Source of the DNA: Allomuricauda sp.
GTDB taxonomy: Bacteria > Bacteroidota > Bacteroidia > Flavobacteriales > Flavobacteriaceae
DNA length: 64,000 nucleotides
NCBI GenBank assembly: GCA_017795045.1
Contig: CP051244.1
Coordinates: forward strand, 2,456,093 to 2,520,092
Reading direction: 5' to 3'
Shown here: positions 25,346 through 34,614 of the stretch, piece by piece
How positions within the stretch are numbered: the stretch's first letter is position 1
How the letters are laid out: each line of letters opens with the position of its first letter
Translations under genes and position numbers: made by a program
The notes under the pieces: generated by a model
Seen by the model: the letters and a program-made list of their open reading frames with translations, nothing else
Told to the model about the DNA's origin: nothing
Databases searched by the model: none

Positions 25346-25544
25346 TAGATTTGATGGATTCAGATATTGGAGGTTGGACTTCTGATGTCTGATACCAGAT
25401 TTCAGATAAAGGATAAATGGTGCAAGAACCAAGAAGAAACCCGAAAATCTAAAATACCAACAATCCAAATTCTACCTCATAGCTCAACTTTCAAAATAGC
25501 TTTTGAATGTTCTAGCGGAAGTAAATCAGAATTTGTTGAAGGAA

Positions 25545-27029
25545 TTATGCTTTTTCCTTTTCTTTCTTCTTTTCTGGGGTTTTATCCTCAGGAAGTTCTT
25601 TTTGGGAGAACAGGTGTTTTTCCTTGATGATTTCCGCAATACCTTCCGGAAGCTCATCTTCCCAACCTTTTTCCCCGCTCATGAGTTTTTTCAAGACATC
25701 CCTGGAGAAAATGTGCATGATGTCAGGGTCATAATCAATGATGTCCATCACCTTGCCATTGTACTTGAAGAACTTGTAGAGTTCCTTCATCCGTGGATGC
25801 ACCTTGACATTGTTGCTCGTCATGATCTGTCCAGTTTCTGGATCTTTCATAGGGTATAGGTATACCTTTAAATCCTTGAAGAACAGTTTTCCAAAGGCCT
25901 CCAAGATGCCTCCACTTAAGTGGCGGTAGTATTTTTCATCAAAGACGTCCACCAAATTGTTCACCCCCATGGTAAGGCCAATTCGGGCCTTAGTGTAGTT
26001 GTTGAAATACTCCACCAACTTGTAATATTCCTGGAATTTGGAGATGAGAACGGTATGGCCCAACGAACAGAGTAGTTCCGCACGATCCATGAAGTCCTGT
26101 TCATCAATTTCCCCAGAAGCCTTGAGGTTGGATAGGGTTATCTCAAAAACCACTATGGTATTATCCATGTCAACGGTCTGTTCACGGATAAAAATGTCAT
26201 ACGATTTTTGGAACATGTCCATATTCACCTTGGTCACGGGCCTAAAACTTCCCCGAAGGGCCAAGATGTTCTTTTTGTAGAGTGCGGCAGCGGGCAAAAG
26301 GTTGTTCCCATCGGGACCGAACATCACGGCGTCCGTCATGTCGTTTTTGATCAGCTGCAAGCTCATCAATCGGTTATCGACCTCCTTGAAATTAGGACCT
26401 GTAAAATTCACCATGTCAATCTCAACAGTGTCCTTGTCGATATGGTCGTATAGATATTTTAGAAGTTTTTTGGGCTTATTGAACTTAAAATAGGCCCCAT
26501 AAATAAGATTTACCCCCAAGATCCCAAGGGTTTCCTGCTGTAGACGGGCTTCATTTTGCTTAAAACGAATGTGCAGGACAATCTCATCATATTCTTTTTG
26601 ATCGGGATCCAATTGAAATCGGATACCAACCCAGCCATGGCCTTTGTAGCGTTTGGAAAAATCGATGGTCGCCACCGTATTGGCATAGGTAAAGAACAGA
26701 TAGTCGGGGTTGTTTTCCCTGCTGATACGCTCCTCCACCAATTGCATCTCGTGGTCCAACATCTTTTTCAAACGGGACTGTGTCACATACCGCCCATCTT
26801 CCTCAATCCCGTAAATGGCATCACTAAACGACTTGTCGTAAGCGCTCATGGCCTTTGCAATGGTCCCTGAAGCACCACCGGCCCTAAAAAAATGTCTGGC
26901 CGTTTCCTGTCCCGCACCAATTTCGGCAAAGGTGCCGTAGATGTTCGGGTTAAGATTTATGCGAAGCGTTTTTGCCTTTATCGAAGGGATGTTTTCAAAA
27001 GCATCTTCTTTGCTGAGTACAGTAGGCAT
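25545..27029 (-). CDS. Conserved Bacteroidota protein of unknown function
   Basis: A 494-residue protein, no signal peptide or membrane helix, so cytoplasmic. Strong, unusual segments include FAEIGAGQETARHFFRAGGA (about 38-57), DGRYVTQSRLKKML, LFFTYANTVATIDF, FEITLSNLKASGEIDEQDFM and a charged Lys/Glu tail. I do not recognise a catalytic motif; related proteins carry unhelpful names in databases (for example TonB receptor). ATG 27029 is chosen because the conserved region begins MPTVLSKEDAFENIP; the longer open frame runs into the promoter region of the divergent MBL-fold gene. The composition looks like that of a housekeeping gene. Confidence 0.75.
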   Translation of the reverse strand: MPTVLSKEDAFENIPSIKAKTLRINLNPNIYGTFAEIGAGQETARHFFRAGGASGTIAKAMSAYDKSFSDAIYGIEEDGRYVTQSRLKKMLDHEMQLVEERISRENNPDYLFFTYANTVATIDFSKRYKGHGWVGIRFQLDPDQKEYDEIVLHIRFKQNEARLQQETLGILGVNLIYGAYFKFNKPKKLLKYLYDHIDKDTVEIDMVNFTGPNFKEVDNRLMSLQLIKNDMTDAVMFGPDGNNLLPAAALYKKNILALRGSFRPVTKVNMDMFQKSYDIFIREQTVDMDNTIVVFEITLSNLKASGEIDEQDFMDRAELLCSLGHTVLISKFQEYYKLVEYFNNYTKARIGLTMGVNNLVDVFDEKYYRHLSGGILEAFGKLFFKDLKVYLYPMKDPETGQIMTSNNVKVHPRMKELYKFFKYNGKVMDIIDYDPDIMHIFSRDVLKKLMSGEKGWEDELPEGIAEIIKEKHLFSQKELPEDKTPEKKKEKEKA

Positions 27030-27091
27030 ATCCGGTATTTTATTGACCACAAAGTTACACTCTTCATTCAATCTATTAAATAAATAAGTTA

Positions 27092-27099
27092 TAATTTTG
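27092..27099 (+). promoter_or_regulatory. Candidate -7 element very close to an ATG
   Basis: TAATTTTG ends 6 bp before ATG 27106. If it is the -7 box, transcription would begin about at the start codon, giving a leaderless message or use of ATG 27118. Confidence 0.4.
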
Positions 27100-27105
27100 A
27101 TTTTA

Positions 27106-27882
27106 ATGGACGACGTGATGACCATCACCTTTTTGGGCACCGGAACCTCACAGGGAATACCTGTCATTGGCAGTAACCATCCCGTGTGCCTGAGCCAAGA
27201 CCCCAAGGACAAGCGATTGCGGGTATCGGTCTTGGTTTCTTGGAAGGGTTACCATTATGTAATAGACTGTGGGCCTGATTTTAGGCAGCAAATGTTGACC
27301 AACCCCATAAATCGTCTGGATGGTATTTTTTTTACCCATGAGCACTCGGACCATACCGCTGGAATCGATGACATCCGGCCTTTTTTCTTTCGGCAGGGCG
27401 ATATTCCCATCTATGCCCATGAACGAGTCATTGCTTCTTTGCAAAGACGTTTTGATTATATTTTTGCCGATGAAGACCGGTATCCCGGTGCTCCGGCAGT
27501 CCAAGTGATCCAAGTATATAAGGACACCCCCATTCAATTGGAAGATATGGAGATCATCCCAATAGAAGCCTACCATAATCGGCTGCAGGTTTTCGGATAT
27601 CGCTTTAAGGATTTTGTGTACCTGACCGATGTGAAACGGGTGGATGCCCATGAAATGGCCAAGATGAAAGGCGTAAAGGTTTTGGTGGTCAATGCCCTAC
27701 GGGAAGAACCGCATCATTCCCATTTCAACTTGGAGGAAGCATTGGCCTTTGCCGAAGAAGTAGGAGCGGAAAAAACCTATTTGACCCATATTAGCCATAT
27801 GTTGGGATTTCATGGGGAAGTGGAGAAAAAACTTCCCAAGAACGTACATTTGGCCTATGATAATTTGAAATTGAAGATCTAA
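27106..27882 (+). CDS. MBL-fold metallo-hydrolase, PhnP-like
   Basis: A 258-residue metallo-beta-lactamase-fold hydrolase. Metal ligands are clear in FTHEHSDHTAGIDDIR (HxHxDH), D in YLTDVKRVDAH and H in THISHMLGFH. The opening ITFLGTGTSQGIPVIG and DKRLRVSVLV are typical of the PhnP-like cyclic phosphodiesterase group. The cysteine-rich zinc loop of PhnP is reduced to one Cys (HPVCLSQDP). ATG 27106 or 27118 could be the start. The next gene begins 3 bp after its stop. Confidence 0.85.
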   Translation: MDDVMTITFLGTGTSQGIPVIGSNHPVCLSQDPKDKRLRVSVLVSWKGYHYVIDCGPDFRQQMLTNPINRLDGIFFTHEHSDHTAGIDDIRPFFFRQGDIPIYAHERVIASLQRRFDYIFADEDRYPGAPAVQVIQVYKDTPIQLEDMEIIPIEAYHNRLQVFGYRFKDFVYLTDVKRVDAHEMAKMKGVKVLVVNALREEPHHSHFNLEEALAFAEEVGAEKTYLTHISHMLGFHGEVEKKLPKNVHLAYDNLKLKI

Positions 27883-27885
27883 CCC

Positions 27886-28380
27886 ATGAAGAACAAGATT
27901 TTTTTATATCTATTTGTATTTGCCGCTTTGTTGGCGCTGTATCAATTTGTGAGTGCCAATAATCTGCAAAAGGCCATGACTGCCGATGTAAATGAGTTGC
28001 AGACCAAGGTGGAACAGCTTGAGGATTCCATCCAAAAGACCCAATTGCGATTATTGGACATGCAGTACTTTTCCTTGGAAAACAATGACGATGCCTTGGC
28101 ATATTATGACCATCTCAATCTGGAACACCCAGCCCGTTATATCGAGGACAAGCTTTTGGAGACCAATGAAAAATCCGGGGACAATCCATTGATTCCCTAC
28201 GCAGGGATGGAAAGCGATTTTAAAATCAACAAAATCAAGGTATTGAACCACAAATGGATCTTGGCCGATTTCTCGGATGGAAAATACTGGGGGGATTTGA
28301 TCATCAAATACGAACTCAAGGATGATCTGGGTGTGGACTTTACCCTATTGGATCATTTGCTGTACACCCGGAGCAATTAA
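27886..28380 (+). CDS. Membrane-anchored coiled-coil protein, unknown function
   Basis: A 164-residue protein with an N-terminal membrane helix (IFLYLFVFAALLALYQFV), then a short coiled coil (VNELQTKVEQLEDSIQKTQL, about 38-57), then a folded domain with YYDHLNLEHPARYIEDKL and WILADFSDGKYWGDLIIKYE. Conserved in flavobacteria to my knowledge, role unknown. Probably co-transcribed with the MBL-fold gene. Its stop overlaps that of the convergent hydrolase gene (TTAA at 28377-28380). Confidence 0.75.
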   Translation: MKNKIFLYLFVFAALLALYQFVSANNLQKAMTADVNELQTKVEQLEDSIQKTQLRLLDMQYFSLENNDDALAYYDHLNLEHPARYIEDKLLETNEKSGDNPLIPYAGMESDFKINKIKVLNHKWILADFSDGKYWGDLIIKYELKDDLGVDFTLLDHLLYTRSN

Positions 28381-29036
28381 AGGTGTTCCACCAACCATTT
28401 ACGGAAGGAATAAAAGTTCTGCTGTGAAACCCCATGGCCAATGGGAAACTCTTCGTAGGTAATATCTATGGAAAGGTTTTTTAGAAAATCCGGGGTTCTT
28501 TGGGCCCATTCCAAGGGGATTACCTGGTCCACTTGTCCGTGGGACGCATACATATGAAGGGTGTCAAAATCATTTTCCGTATATCCCGCCTTTATGATAT
28601 TTTCATCGATATAACCGCTTAGAGCGATTACATTTTTCACTTTTTCAGGATAGGAAAGTGCCACGGCATAGCTTAGGATACTCCCTTGACTAAACCCCAA
28701 AAGGGTAATATTTTCAGTATCCAAATCGTAGGCTTCAATGGCTTCATCCATGAATGCAACGATTTTTTCACGGGATTCCGAAGCTTGTTCCACATCGTTC
28801 CATTTCCCATGGGTCGCATCAAAATTGATGGCATACCACGCATATCCGAAAGGATCTAGGTGGTATGGCGCCCTTACCGAAATCACCAAAAGCTCTTCTG
28901 GGAGTTCAGAAGCAAAGGAAAAGAGATCTTCTTCATTGCTGCCATACCCATGGAACATAAAAATAGCGGGCTTTTTACCAGATTCAGCTGATGACGGACG
29001 TACAAGATATTCCAAGGATAATGGGGTGGGGGACAT
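28377..29036 (-). CDS. Alpha/beta hydrolase, carboxylesterase/phospholipase type
   Basis: A 219-residue cytosolic serine hydrolase of the YpfH/carboxylesterase type. Nucleophile elbow LLGFSQGSILSYAV (about residue 115), Asp in ASHGQVDQVIPL and His in PIGHGVS form the triad; the oxyanion segment is FMFHGYGSNEED. Length fits the family. Last gene of a minus-strand run with a DUF4870-like gene and the dihydroorotase paralogue (9-bp gap to the upstream gene). Confidence 0.88.
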   Translation of the reverse strand: MSPTPLSLEYLVRPSSAESGKKPAIFMFHGYGSNEEDLFSFASELPEELLVISVRAPYHLDPFGYAWYAINFDATHGKWNDVEQASESREKIVAFMDEAIEAYDLDTENITLLGFSQGSILSYAVALSYPEKVKNVIALSGYIDENIIKAGYTENDFDTLHMYASHGQVDQVIPLEWAQRTPDFLKNLSIDITYEEFPIGHGVSQQNFYSFRKWLVEHL

Positions 29037-29045
29037 GGTATTGTT

Positions 29046-29369
29046 TTAAGAAATAAAGGTAAACCATTTTTGAAAATGCTCCCCGATCAAAGGTAAGGGA
29101 TTGCTCTTTCCTGATGAGGCTTGGGTGAGCCCGTATATGAGTACGATAACATACAATCCATAAAGTGGCAAGGTGAGAAAAACTATCTGGCTGAAGGAAA
29201 GCACGATGGCCATGGCGTGGAACACCAAATGCATGCCAAAGGCCTGCCTAATATGAAAGCGTGCAAACGTATTACGGGGCTCCATGTTCATACTCATGGC
29301 GATCAAAAAGCCCACCAAGGTGATGTAGGCTATAACTGCAGTGGTCTTACCGGATTTGGCTTCGTTCAA
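29046..29369 (-). CDS. DUF4870-like small membrane protein
   Basis: A 107-residue protein with three hydrophobic helices and the family pattern NTFARFHIRQAFG followed by a C-terminal PLIGEHFQKWF. Such DUF4870/Tic20-like proteins are of unknown function in bacteria. The gene lies 4 bp after the dihydroorotase paralogue and 9 bp before the hydrolase, all on the minus strand, consistent with one operon. Confidence 0.75.
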   Translation of the reverse strand: MNEAKSGKTTAVIAYITLVGFLIAMSMNMEPRNTFARFHIRQAFGMHLVFHAMAIVLSFSQIVFLTLPLYGLYVIVLIYGLTQASSGKSNPLPLIGEHFQKWFTFIS

Positions 29370-29373
29370 AATA

Positions 29374-30627
29374 TCAGATTAAAATGTGGTCGTTGTTGAT
29401 GATACCGTATACCTTTCCCTTCAAAGGTGTTCCCAAGAACATGCTATTTTTGGAAGTGGACAGAATGTTTTCCATTCCAAAGGTATATTCCATTTCTGGG
29501 TCGAACAGGGTAAGACAAGCTTTTTGGCCTTCTTCCAAGGAAGGGGGCTCTACCCCAAATCGCTCATGACCTTTGGTCAGTAGGGCCACAGTTTCCTCCA
29601 CTCCAAATATGGGGTTAAGGGCACCAAAAGCCGATTCCAGACCTAGGGTACCGTCAACGGCATTGTCAAATTCCACCCGTTTTTCCTCGACATCCATGGG
29701 AATGTGGTCTGTAGTGATGTAATCAATGGTACCATCCTTGAGCCCTTTGATCAACGCTTTGATTTCCTTTTGGGTCCGCAAAGGAGGGGATACCTTATAG
29801 TTGGTATTAAAATCCTTCAAGCTTTCATCTGTAAAAACCAGATTATGAACCGCTACACTGCAGGTGACATCCAACCCTTTTTTCTTGGCATTGGCAATCA
29901 GTTTTACCGATTCTGCCGTTGAAATCGTTGGAATGTGCAATTTTCCGCCAGTATACTCCAAGATAAAAAGATCTCGGGCAATCTGAAGTTCTTCGGCCAA
30001 AGCCGGAATGCCCTTCAATCCCAAGGTGGTGGAGACTATCCCTTCATGCGCGACCCCTATCCCTTTAATTGAACCTTCTTGCGGGTAGGAAAAGACCAAT
30101 CCACCGAAATTCTGTGCATATTGTAGGGCTATTTTCAAAAGATTGGGGTTGCTGATCTGTCGTTTAAAATCGTAGTAGGCCACAGCACCGGCATTTTTCA
30201 TGTCGAACAATTCGGCCAAATCGCTCCCTTCCGAGTTCTTGGTCAAAGTCCCCATGGGATATAGGTTAGTGGCTTTTCCTTGCCCGCGTTCCTTTAAAAA
30301 CACCACATCGGAGCTGGTGTCCGGCACGGGGCTGGTGCTGGAATATAGGACAATATCGGTAAAACCGCTCCTCCCGGCCACATGAAGCCCGTGGGAAATG
30401 GTTTCCCTTTCCTCATGGCCCGGCTCACCAAAACTGACGCCGGTATCCAACCAACCTAAGGAGACATGGAGATTTTTCAAGTCGACCAATTTGGTGTTGG
30501 ACGGCGAATCAATGGATGCGGCAATCTTTTCAATGATGCCTTTTTTTATAAGGATGTCACGTTTTTTCATGTGCAGTTCCCTGTTCTCGGGGCACACTAT
30601 TCTTGCGGACTTCAGCAGAATGTTCAT
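29374..30627 (-). CDS. Dihydroorotase-family protein, probably non-catalytic
   Basis: A 417-residue amidohydrolase related to type I dihydroorotase. The fold is complete (GIIEKIAASIDSP at the N-terminus; YITTDHIPMD near residue 310 retains the catalytic Asp region; SVAVHNLVFTDE retains one His), but the metal site is degraded: the hallmark DxHxHLREPG reads DTGVSFGEPG, losing both histidines and the Arg, and the later HxE-type ligand segment reads LVFSYPQEG. Such pseudo-DHOases can act as structural partners of aspartate transcarbamoylase. ATG 30627 overlaps the stop of the BatA-domain gene. Whether a true PyrC exists elsewhere is not visible. Confidence 0.8.
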   Translation of the reverse strand: MNILLKSARIVCPENRELHMKKRDILIKKGIIEKIAASIDSPSNTKLVDLKNLHVSLGWLDTGVSFGEPGHEERETISHGLHVAGRSGFTDIVLYSSTSPVPDTSSDVVFLKERGQGKATNLYPMGTLTKNSEGSDLAELFDMKNAGAVAYYDFKRQISNPNLLKIALQYAQNFGGLVFSYPQEGSIKGIGVAHEGIVSTTLGLKGIPALAEELQIARDLFILEYTGGKLHIPTISTAESVKLIANAKKKGLDVTCSVAVHNLVFTDESLKDFNTNYKVSPPLRTQKEIKALIKGLKDGTIDYITTDHIPMDVEEKRVEFDNAVDGTLGLESAFGALNPIFGVEETVALLTKGHERFGVEPPSLEEGQKACLTLFDPEMEYTFGMENILSTSKNSMFLGTPLKGKVYGIINNDHILI

Positions 30628-32546
30628 GGAATGATTTTTTGGATGATTACCTCTACCAGTGCCAAAAGCAACGCTAAAATAACAAACCATTTCCAATAAG
30701 CGGCAATGTTGTTTTCAGCTTCCAAATAGGTAAAAAGCGAGCCAATGGATTCCTGGGTATTGGTCGGGTTCAAACTTTCCATATCCAAATAGGCCAATTG
30801 GCTCTCGGATCTTGGATAATTAAAGCTTATGTTTTTTAAGGCCTGACCATTTTGGGTGATGGTGTAAATACCATCCGAGGTAGGGTTCTGTTCAAAAACA
30901 AGCCTCACTTTATTGGGGAGGCTCTGTTGTAATGGGATAAACGTTTCATCACCTTTGGACACGCTTAAAATGGCATCGTTGGGCAATTGGGTAGATATGT
31001 CCACGGATTCTGCTTGTCCCAAGGTATGTTGAATTTCGGGCAGTTTCAAGCTGGATGTGGCCATGTTGTAAAACGTGGGGACAATCAATGGGGATGCGGT
31101 AAAGTTTGAGTTTTCCGGTTCCAAGGAAGCCGTAAAGCAATACAACCCATTAGTTCCCAATAAAAACGGTTCGTTGTTATCCAAAGACAATATCCGTGGT
31201 AGATTGGAACGAATTCTATAATACTGCCCTACCTTCGGATACTGAAAATTGGCCACTTCATTCTCAAACACGTTTTTGTATAGGGGATGACCAAAAGCAA
31301 TAGCGGTAATGTTCACACTATTGTTCACTTTTTCAAGAAATTGGACACTGGAAAGCTGGGAAAATAGGCTATTGTACGAAGCTAAATCGCTATTCTGTGA
31401 AGGTACCACGACCAAAGTACCCCCATCTTCCTTAAAAGAGGCAAGCACATTTTGTAAACTATTGGGAATGGTGTTCAAATTATCAAGAATAACCATATGC
31501 TGTCCTTCCAAGGCACTATAGTCCAATTGGTCAATGGGCACTTTCATCAGGCTAAAATCTTCTTCAGGATACAAACGTTCCAAATAATCACCTGTGGAAG
31601 CGCTTATGGCCAAGACTTTAATTCTCTCCTTAGTATTGATGTTGAAAAAAAACTGGTTATCGTACCCCAAACCATTATCCGTGATGATGATTCTCCCGTT
31701 GATTTCTTGTCCACTGGGTATAGAGAACATCACTTCCGATGTAGTATTGCCGTCAAACTTGGCAGCAGATTTTGCGATTAGGGATGGACCATTGTAGAGG
31801 GAAATGGGTACGGTTTGGTCATTGGAACCGCCGCTCAGGAGAATGTGGAGTTTGGTTTGATCTGAAAAATCGTCCTCAAGGTATATGGAATCTATGGAAA
31901 CATTGACGGAGCCCTTTGGTCGGGCCGGTACATAATAAGATTGGACCGTGGAATCCGACGGTATTGGTCCAGTTGCCATACGCTGTTGAAAATCAGAAAT
32001 GACCATCAAATTTTTTATGGTGCCATTGGATTTGGAAAACAAGGTATTGGCCTTTAACTGAATATCCTCAAGACTCAATTGCCTATGTGTGTAAGGAAGG
32101 GACAATAGCTGGTTTTGAATATCCTTTACAGAAACATCCCTAAAAGTGCTCTCATTGGTGAACAGACTAAAAACAGTCTCCGTATCTATGTTTTTGACCA
32201 AATCTTGGATGGCCTTTTCCAGCAGCGAAAGGCCATTGTTCTTGGCCTGCATGCTAAAGGAATTGTCCAAATAGACTACAGTTTCCTTTTGCTGTAATGC
32301 CGTTACCGTGGAAGAAAATGGTTGTGCAAAAGCAATGATCAAGGCGGCCAATAAGAGTAAACGGGTAACAAGCAACAACCATTTTTTTAGGGTATTGCTT
32401 TTTCGTGATTCAGAGACCACCTTTTGTAGCATGGCCACATTGGTAAAGGGTGTCTTTTTAAACCGTCTTAACTGAAATAAATGGATTAGAATGGGAATAC
32501 TGAGGAGAAAAAGGGCCCAAAGGATTTCTGGATGTTTAAACTGCAT
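30624..32546 (-). CDS. BatA-domain membrane protein
   Basis: A 640-residue protein with an N-terminal BatA domain: MQFKHPEILWALFLLSIPIL, then LFQLRRFKKTPFTNVAML and a second membrane helix (LLLVTRLLLLAALIIAFAQP). A long extracytoplasmic region with a VWA-like beginning (VVYLDNSFSMQAK, a DxSxS MIDAS motif) follows, and a C-terminal membrane helix (WFVILALLLALVEVII). The Bat group is linked to aerotolerance and envelope stress, with little mechanism known. ATG 32546 is preferred to TTG 32552. Its end overlaps the dihydroorotase paralogue, so the two are translationally coupled. Confidence 0.85.
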   Translation of the reverse strand: MQFKHPEILWALFLLSIPILIHLFQLRRFKKTPFTNVAMLQKVVSESRKSNTLKKWLLLVTRLLLLAALIIAFAQPFSSTVTALQQKETVVYLDNSFSMQAKNNGLSLLEKAIQDLVKNIDTETVFSLFTNESTFRDVSVKDIQNQLLSLPYTHRQLSLEDIQLKANTLFSKSNGTIKNLMVISDFQQRMATGPIPSDSTVQSYYVPARPKGSVNVSIDSIYLEDDFSDQTKLHILLSGGSNDQTVPISLYNGPSLIAKSAAKFDGNTTSEVMFSIPSGQEINGRIIITDNGLGYDNQFFFNINTKERIKVLAISASTGDYLERLYPEEDFSLMKVPIDQLDYSALEGQHMVILDNLNTIPNSLQNVLASFKEDGGTLVVVPSQNSDLASYNSLFSQLSSVQFLEKVNNSVNITAIAFGHPLYKNVFENEVANFQYPKVGQYYRIRSNLPRILSLDNNEPFLLGTNGLYCFTASLEPENSNFTASPLIVPTFYNMATSSLKLPEIQHTLGQAESVDISTQLPNDAILSVSKGDETFIPLQQSLPNKVRLVFEQNPTSDGIYTITQNGQALKNISFNYPRSESQLAYLDMESLNPTNTQESIGSLFTYLEAENNIAAYWKWFVILALLLALVEVIIQKIIP

Positions 32547-32647
32547 TCCCAACTTTGATTGGACAAATATAGGGATTAAAATAGTGCAGCCCCATAAATT
32601 TCAATGTTAAGGGAGTGGTAAATGTGATGGAAGGTTAGGGGAGGAGC

Positions 32648-33655
32648 TTAACAAAAGAAATAATAATCCTCCATGGGGTGTAGGCCCATATTGGAAAAAT
32701 ATGCTGTAATCTCTTGTTGCGCTTCCTCGTTGGCCACAGTGACTATGCTTTGCGGGTGTTTTAACTCCTTCAAGGCCATAAAATGGACCAAGTCTTTTCC
32801 GTAGATTTTTTTTCCGATTTTTTTCGGGTTATCGCATAGCCATGTAAAGTCAATATTTTGTTCCAAAAGGGTTTTGGCGATGGTTTTCCCTTTAAATCCA
32901 GCACCCCATATGACCAATGGGCGGTTGGGCCGATAATCCAACTTTAAAAAATAATGGAGTTTGATGTCCAGAAAATAGTTTTGGGCATAGTGCTCATGGG
33001 TACGGGAGGTTCTGGTGTCGTAATCGCGCCATAAATGGAGCACTTCATGGCAAGGAATGATCTTCAAATTGTTTTCATAAAAACGAAAAGTGAGATCATA
33101 ATCCTCTGGATATCGGTGGGGATGAAACGCACCACAGGTTTCAAAATCCTCCCGATAGACCATCCAACAGGGAGAGGGAATGACACATTCCTTATAAATT
33201 TCACTGTAATTGGCGCCCGTGGCCGTCAATTGGTTGAGCCAGGTCTCATAGCGCTCATAACCATTGCTGATACCCCGCTCTGAGAAGTAGTGGACCTGTC
33301 CAACGGCCACATGGCCTTTTCCTGATTCCAAAAGTGACCGGACCATGACTTCCAAACGATGGGGCTTCATGATATCATCCGAATCCATTCGGGTCACCAA
33401 ATCCCCGGTACTTTGGGCATAGGCAGTCTGCAAAGCGGGAATAATGCCTTTGCCTGAATTGTTGAATACCTTTATCCTGGAGTCTTTTTGTGCATAGGAA
33501 TTCAAAAGATCGAGGCTATGGTCAGTGGAATGGTCGTTTACGGCAAGGATTTCCCAATTGGGATACGTCTGTTTCAGGATGGAATCCAGACATTCAGGAA
33601 GAAAATGTGCGGTATCCTTAAAAGGAATATAAATAGTTACCGTAGGGTCTTGCAT
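32648..33655 (-). CDS. Family 2 glycosyltransferase
   Basis: A 335-residue GT-A fold enzyme. Start VTIYIPFKDTAHFLPECLDS is the classic GT2 opening; VTRMDSDDIMKPHRLEV has the DxD-type metal/nucleotide-sugar motif (MDSDD, about residue 91). The C-terminal third (RPLVIWGAGFKGKTIAKTLL) looks like a small nucleotide-binding fold sometimes fused to such enzymes. Substrate unknown. It stands alone between the BatA-domain gene and the PD40 protein gene, 17 bp downstream of the latter. Confidence 0.88.
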   Translation of the reverse strand: MQDPTVTIYIPFKDTAHFLPECLDSILKQTYPNWEILAVNDHSTDHSLDLLNSYAQKDSRIKVFNNSGKGIIPALQTAYAQSTGDLVTRMDSDDIMKPHRLEVMVRSLLESGKGHVAVGQVHYFSERGISNGYERYETWLNQLTATGANYSEIYKECVIPSPCWMVYREDFETCGAFHPHRYPEDYDLTFRFYENNLKIIPCHEVLHLWRDYDTRTSRTHEHYAQNYFLDIKLHYFLKLDYRPNRPLVIWGAGFKGKTIAKTLLEQNIDFTWLCDNPKKIGKKIYGKDLVHFMALKELKHPQSIVTVANEEAQQEITAYFSNMGLHPMEDYYFFC

Positions 33656-33672
33656 TTCTGAATTTGGTGCTG

Positions 33673-34614
33673 TTATTGGCGCACAATTTCGTTTATATTG
33701 AAATTAACCTTGTACAACCTACTATTCCCATTTTCATATGAATCCAAAAATTGCTTCAAATGGTCCACGTTTTGAATAGTCCCCGCTGGATTTTGAACAC
33801 GCCTACTCGTAAAGTAAAGAAGACCGTTGGGTTCATCAACAAAAGGACAATAATCCATATATCTTGAATTTACGGGTACGGGCAATGGTTTGGCTTTGGA
33901 CCACTCGTTGTCATCCCCCTTGAAGCTTATGTAAAGATCGCCACTACCTTGACCATCCTCACGGGCATATCCTCCAAAAATCAAATAGGATTCGTCTTTG
34001 GCGATATAGGCATTGTATTCATAGCCTTTGGAGTTGATGTTCTCTCCCAAGGAAATGGGCTCGCTGTACTTTCCATTTTCATAACTGCTAAAAAAAATGT
34101 CATCTTCTCCTTTGGAATCTGGTCGGTCACCCGTATAATACAGGTTTCCATTGGTTGATACAGCAGGATAAAACTCGTTGTGCTCCGTGTTGATCGGAGT
34201 GCCCATATTAATTGGGCTGGACCAGTTCTTGGAGGGGGACTCTCGCTCTACATACCAAATATCAAAATCCTTGGTGTCTGCGGTAGATTCATTTAATGGT
34301 CTATTGGACACAAAATACAGTCGAAGCCCGTCTGGCGACAAAAAGGGTTCCATGTCCTTGTATTCACCTGAAAACGACGCCATCTTAGGAGTTCCCCATT
34401 CATTACCCTTCTTTAAAGACATGGAAATGACAGAAACATCTTCCGTCTGGGATTGAATGGTGAAATAGGCCTCGTTCCCATTCTGATCCATGGTAAAATC
34501 CCTGACCTTGTCAAAATCTTTGAGGATAACCAATGCGGGCATAACCGTGGTTTTTTCTTGGGCTGTACATGCAATTCCCAAAAAGAATACCGCTATGAAC
34601 AGATTACTTTTCAA
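33673..34614 (-). CDS. Exported PD40/TolB-like beta-propeller protein
   Basis: A 313-residue exported protein: signal peptide or lipobox region FFLGIACTAQE, then WD40-like PD40 repeats (FLSPDGLRLYFVSNRP; FYPAVSTNGNLYYTGDRP; GLLYFTSRR), each with the S-x-DG-x-LYF pattern. This is the propeller of the OmpA/PD40 protein at 11012 without the OmpA domain. Function unknown, probably periplasmic. Its start overlaps the 3' end of the SGNH hydrolase gene by 11 bp. Confidence 0.8.
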   Translation of the reverse strand: MKSNLFIAVFFLGIACTAQEKTTVMPALVILKDFDKVRDFTMDQNGNEAYFTIQSQTEDVSVISMSLKKGNEWGTPKMASFSGEYKDMEPFLSPDGLRLYFVSNRPLNESTADTKDFDIWYVERESPSKNWSSPINMGTPINTEHNEFYPAVSTNGNLYYTGDRPDSKGEDDIFFSSYENGKYSEPISLGENINSKGYEYNAYIAKDESYLIFGGYAREDGQGSGDLYISFKGDDNEWSKAKPLPVPVNSRYMDYCPFVDEPNGLLYFTSRRVQNPAGTIQNVDHLKQFLDSYENGNSRLYKVNFNINEIVRQ

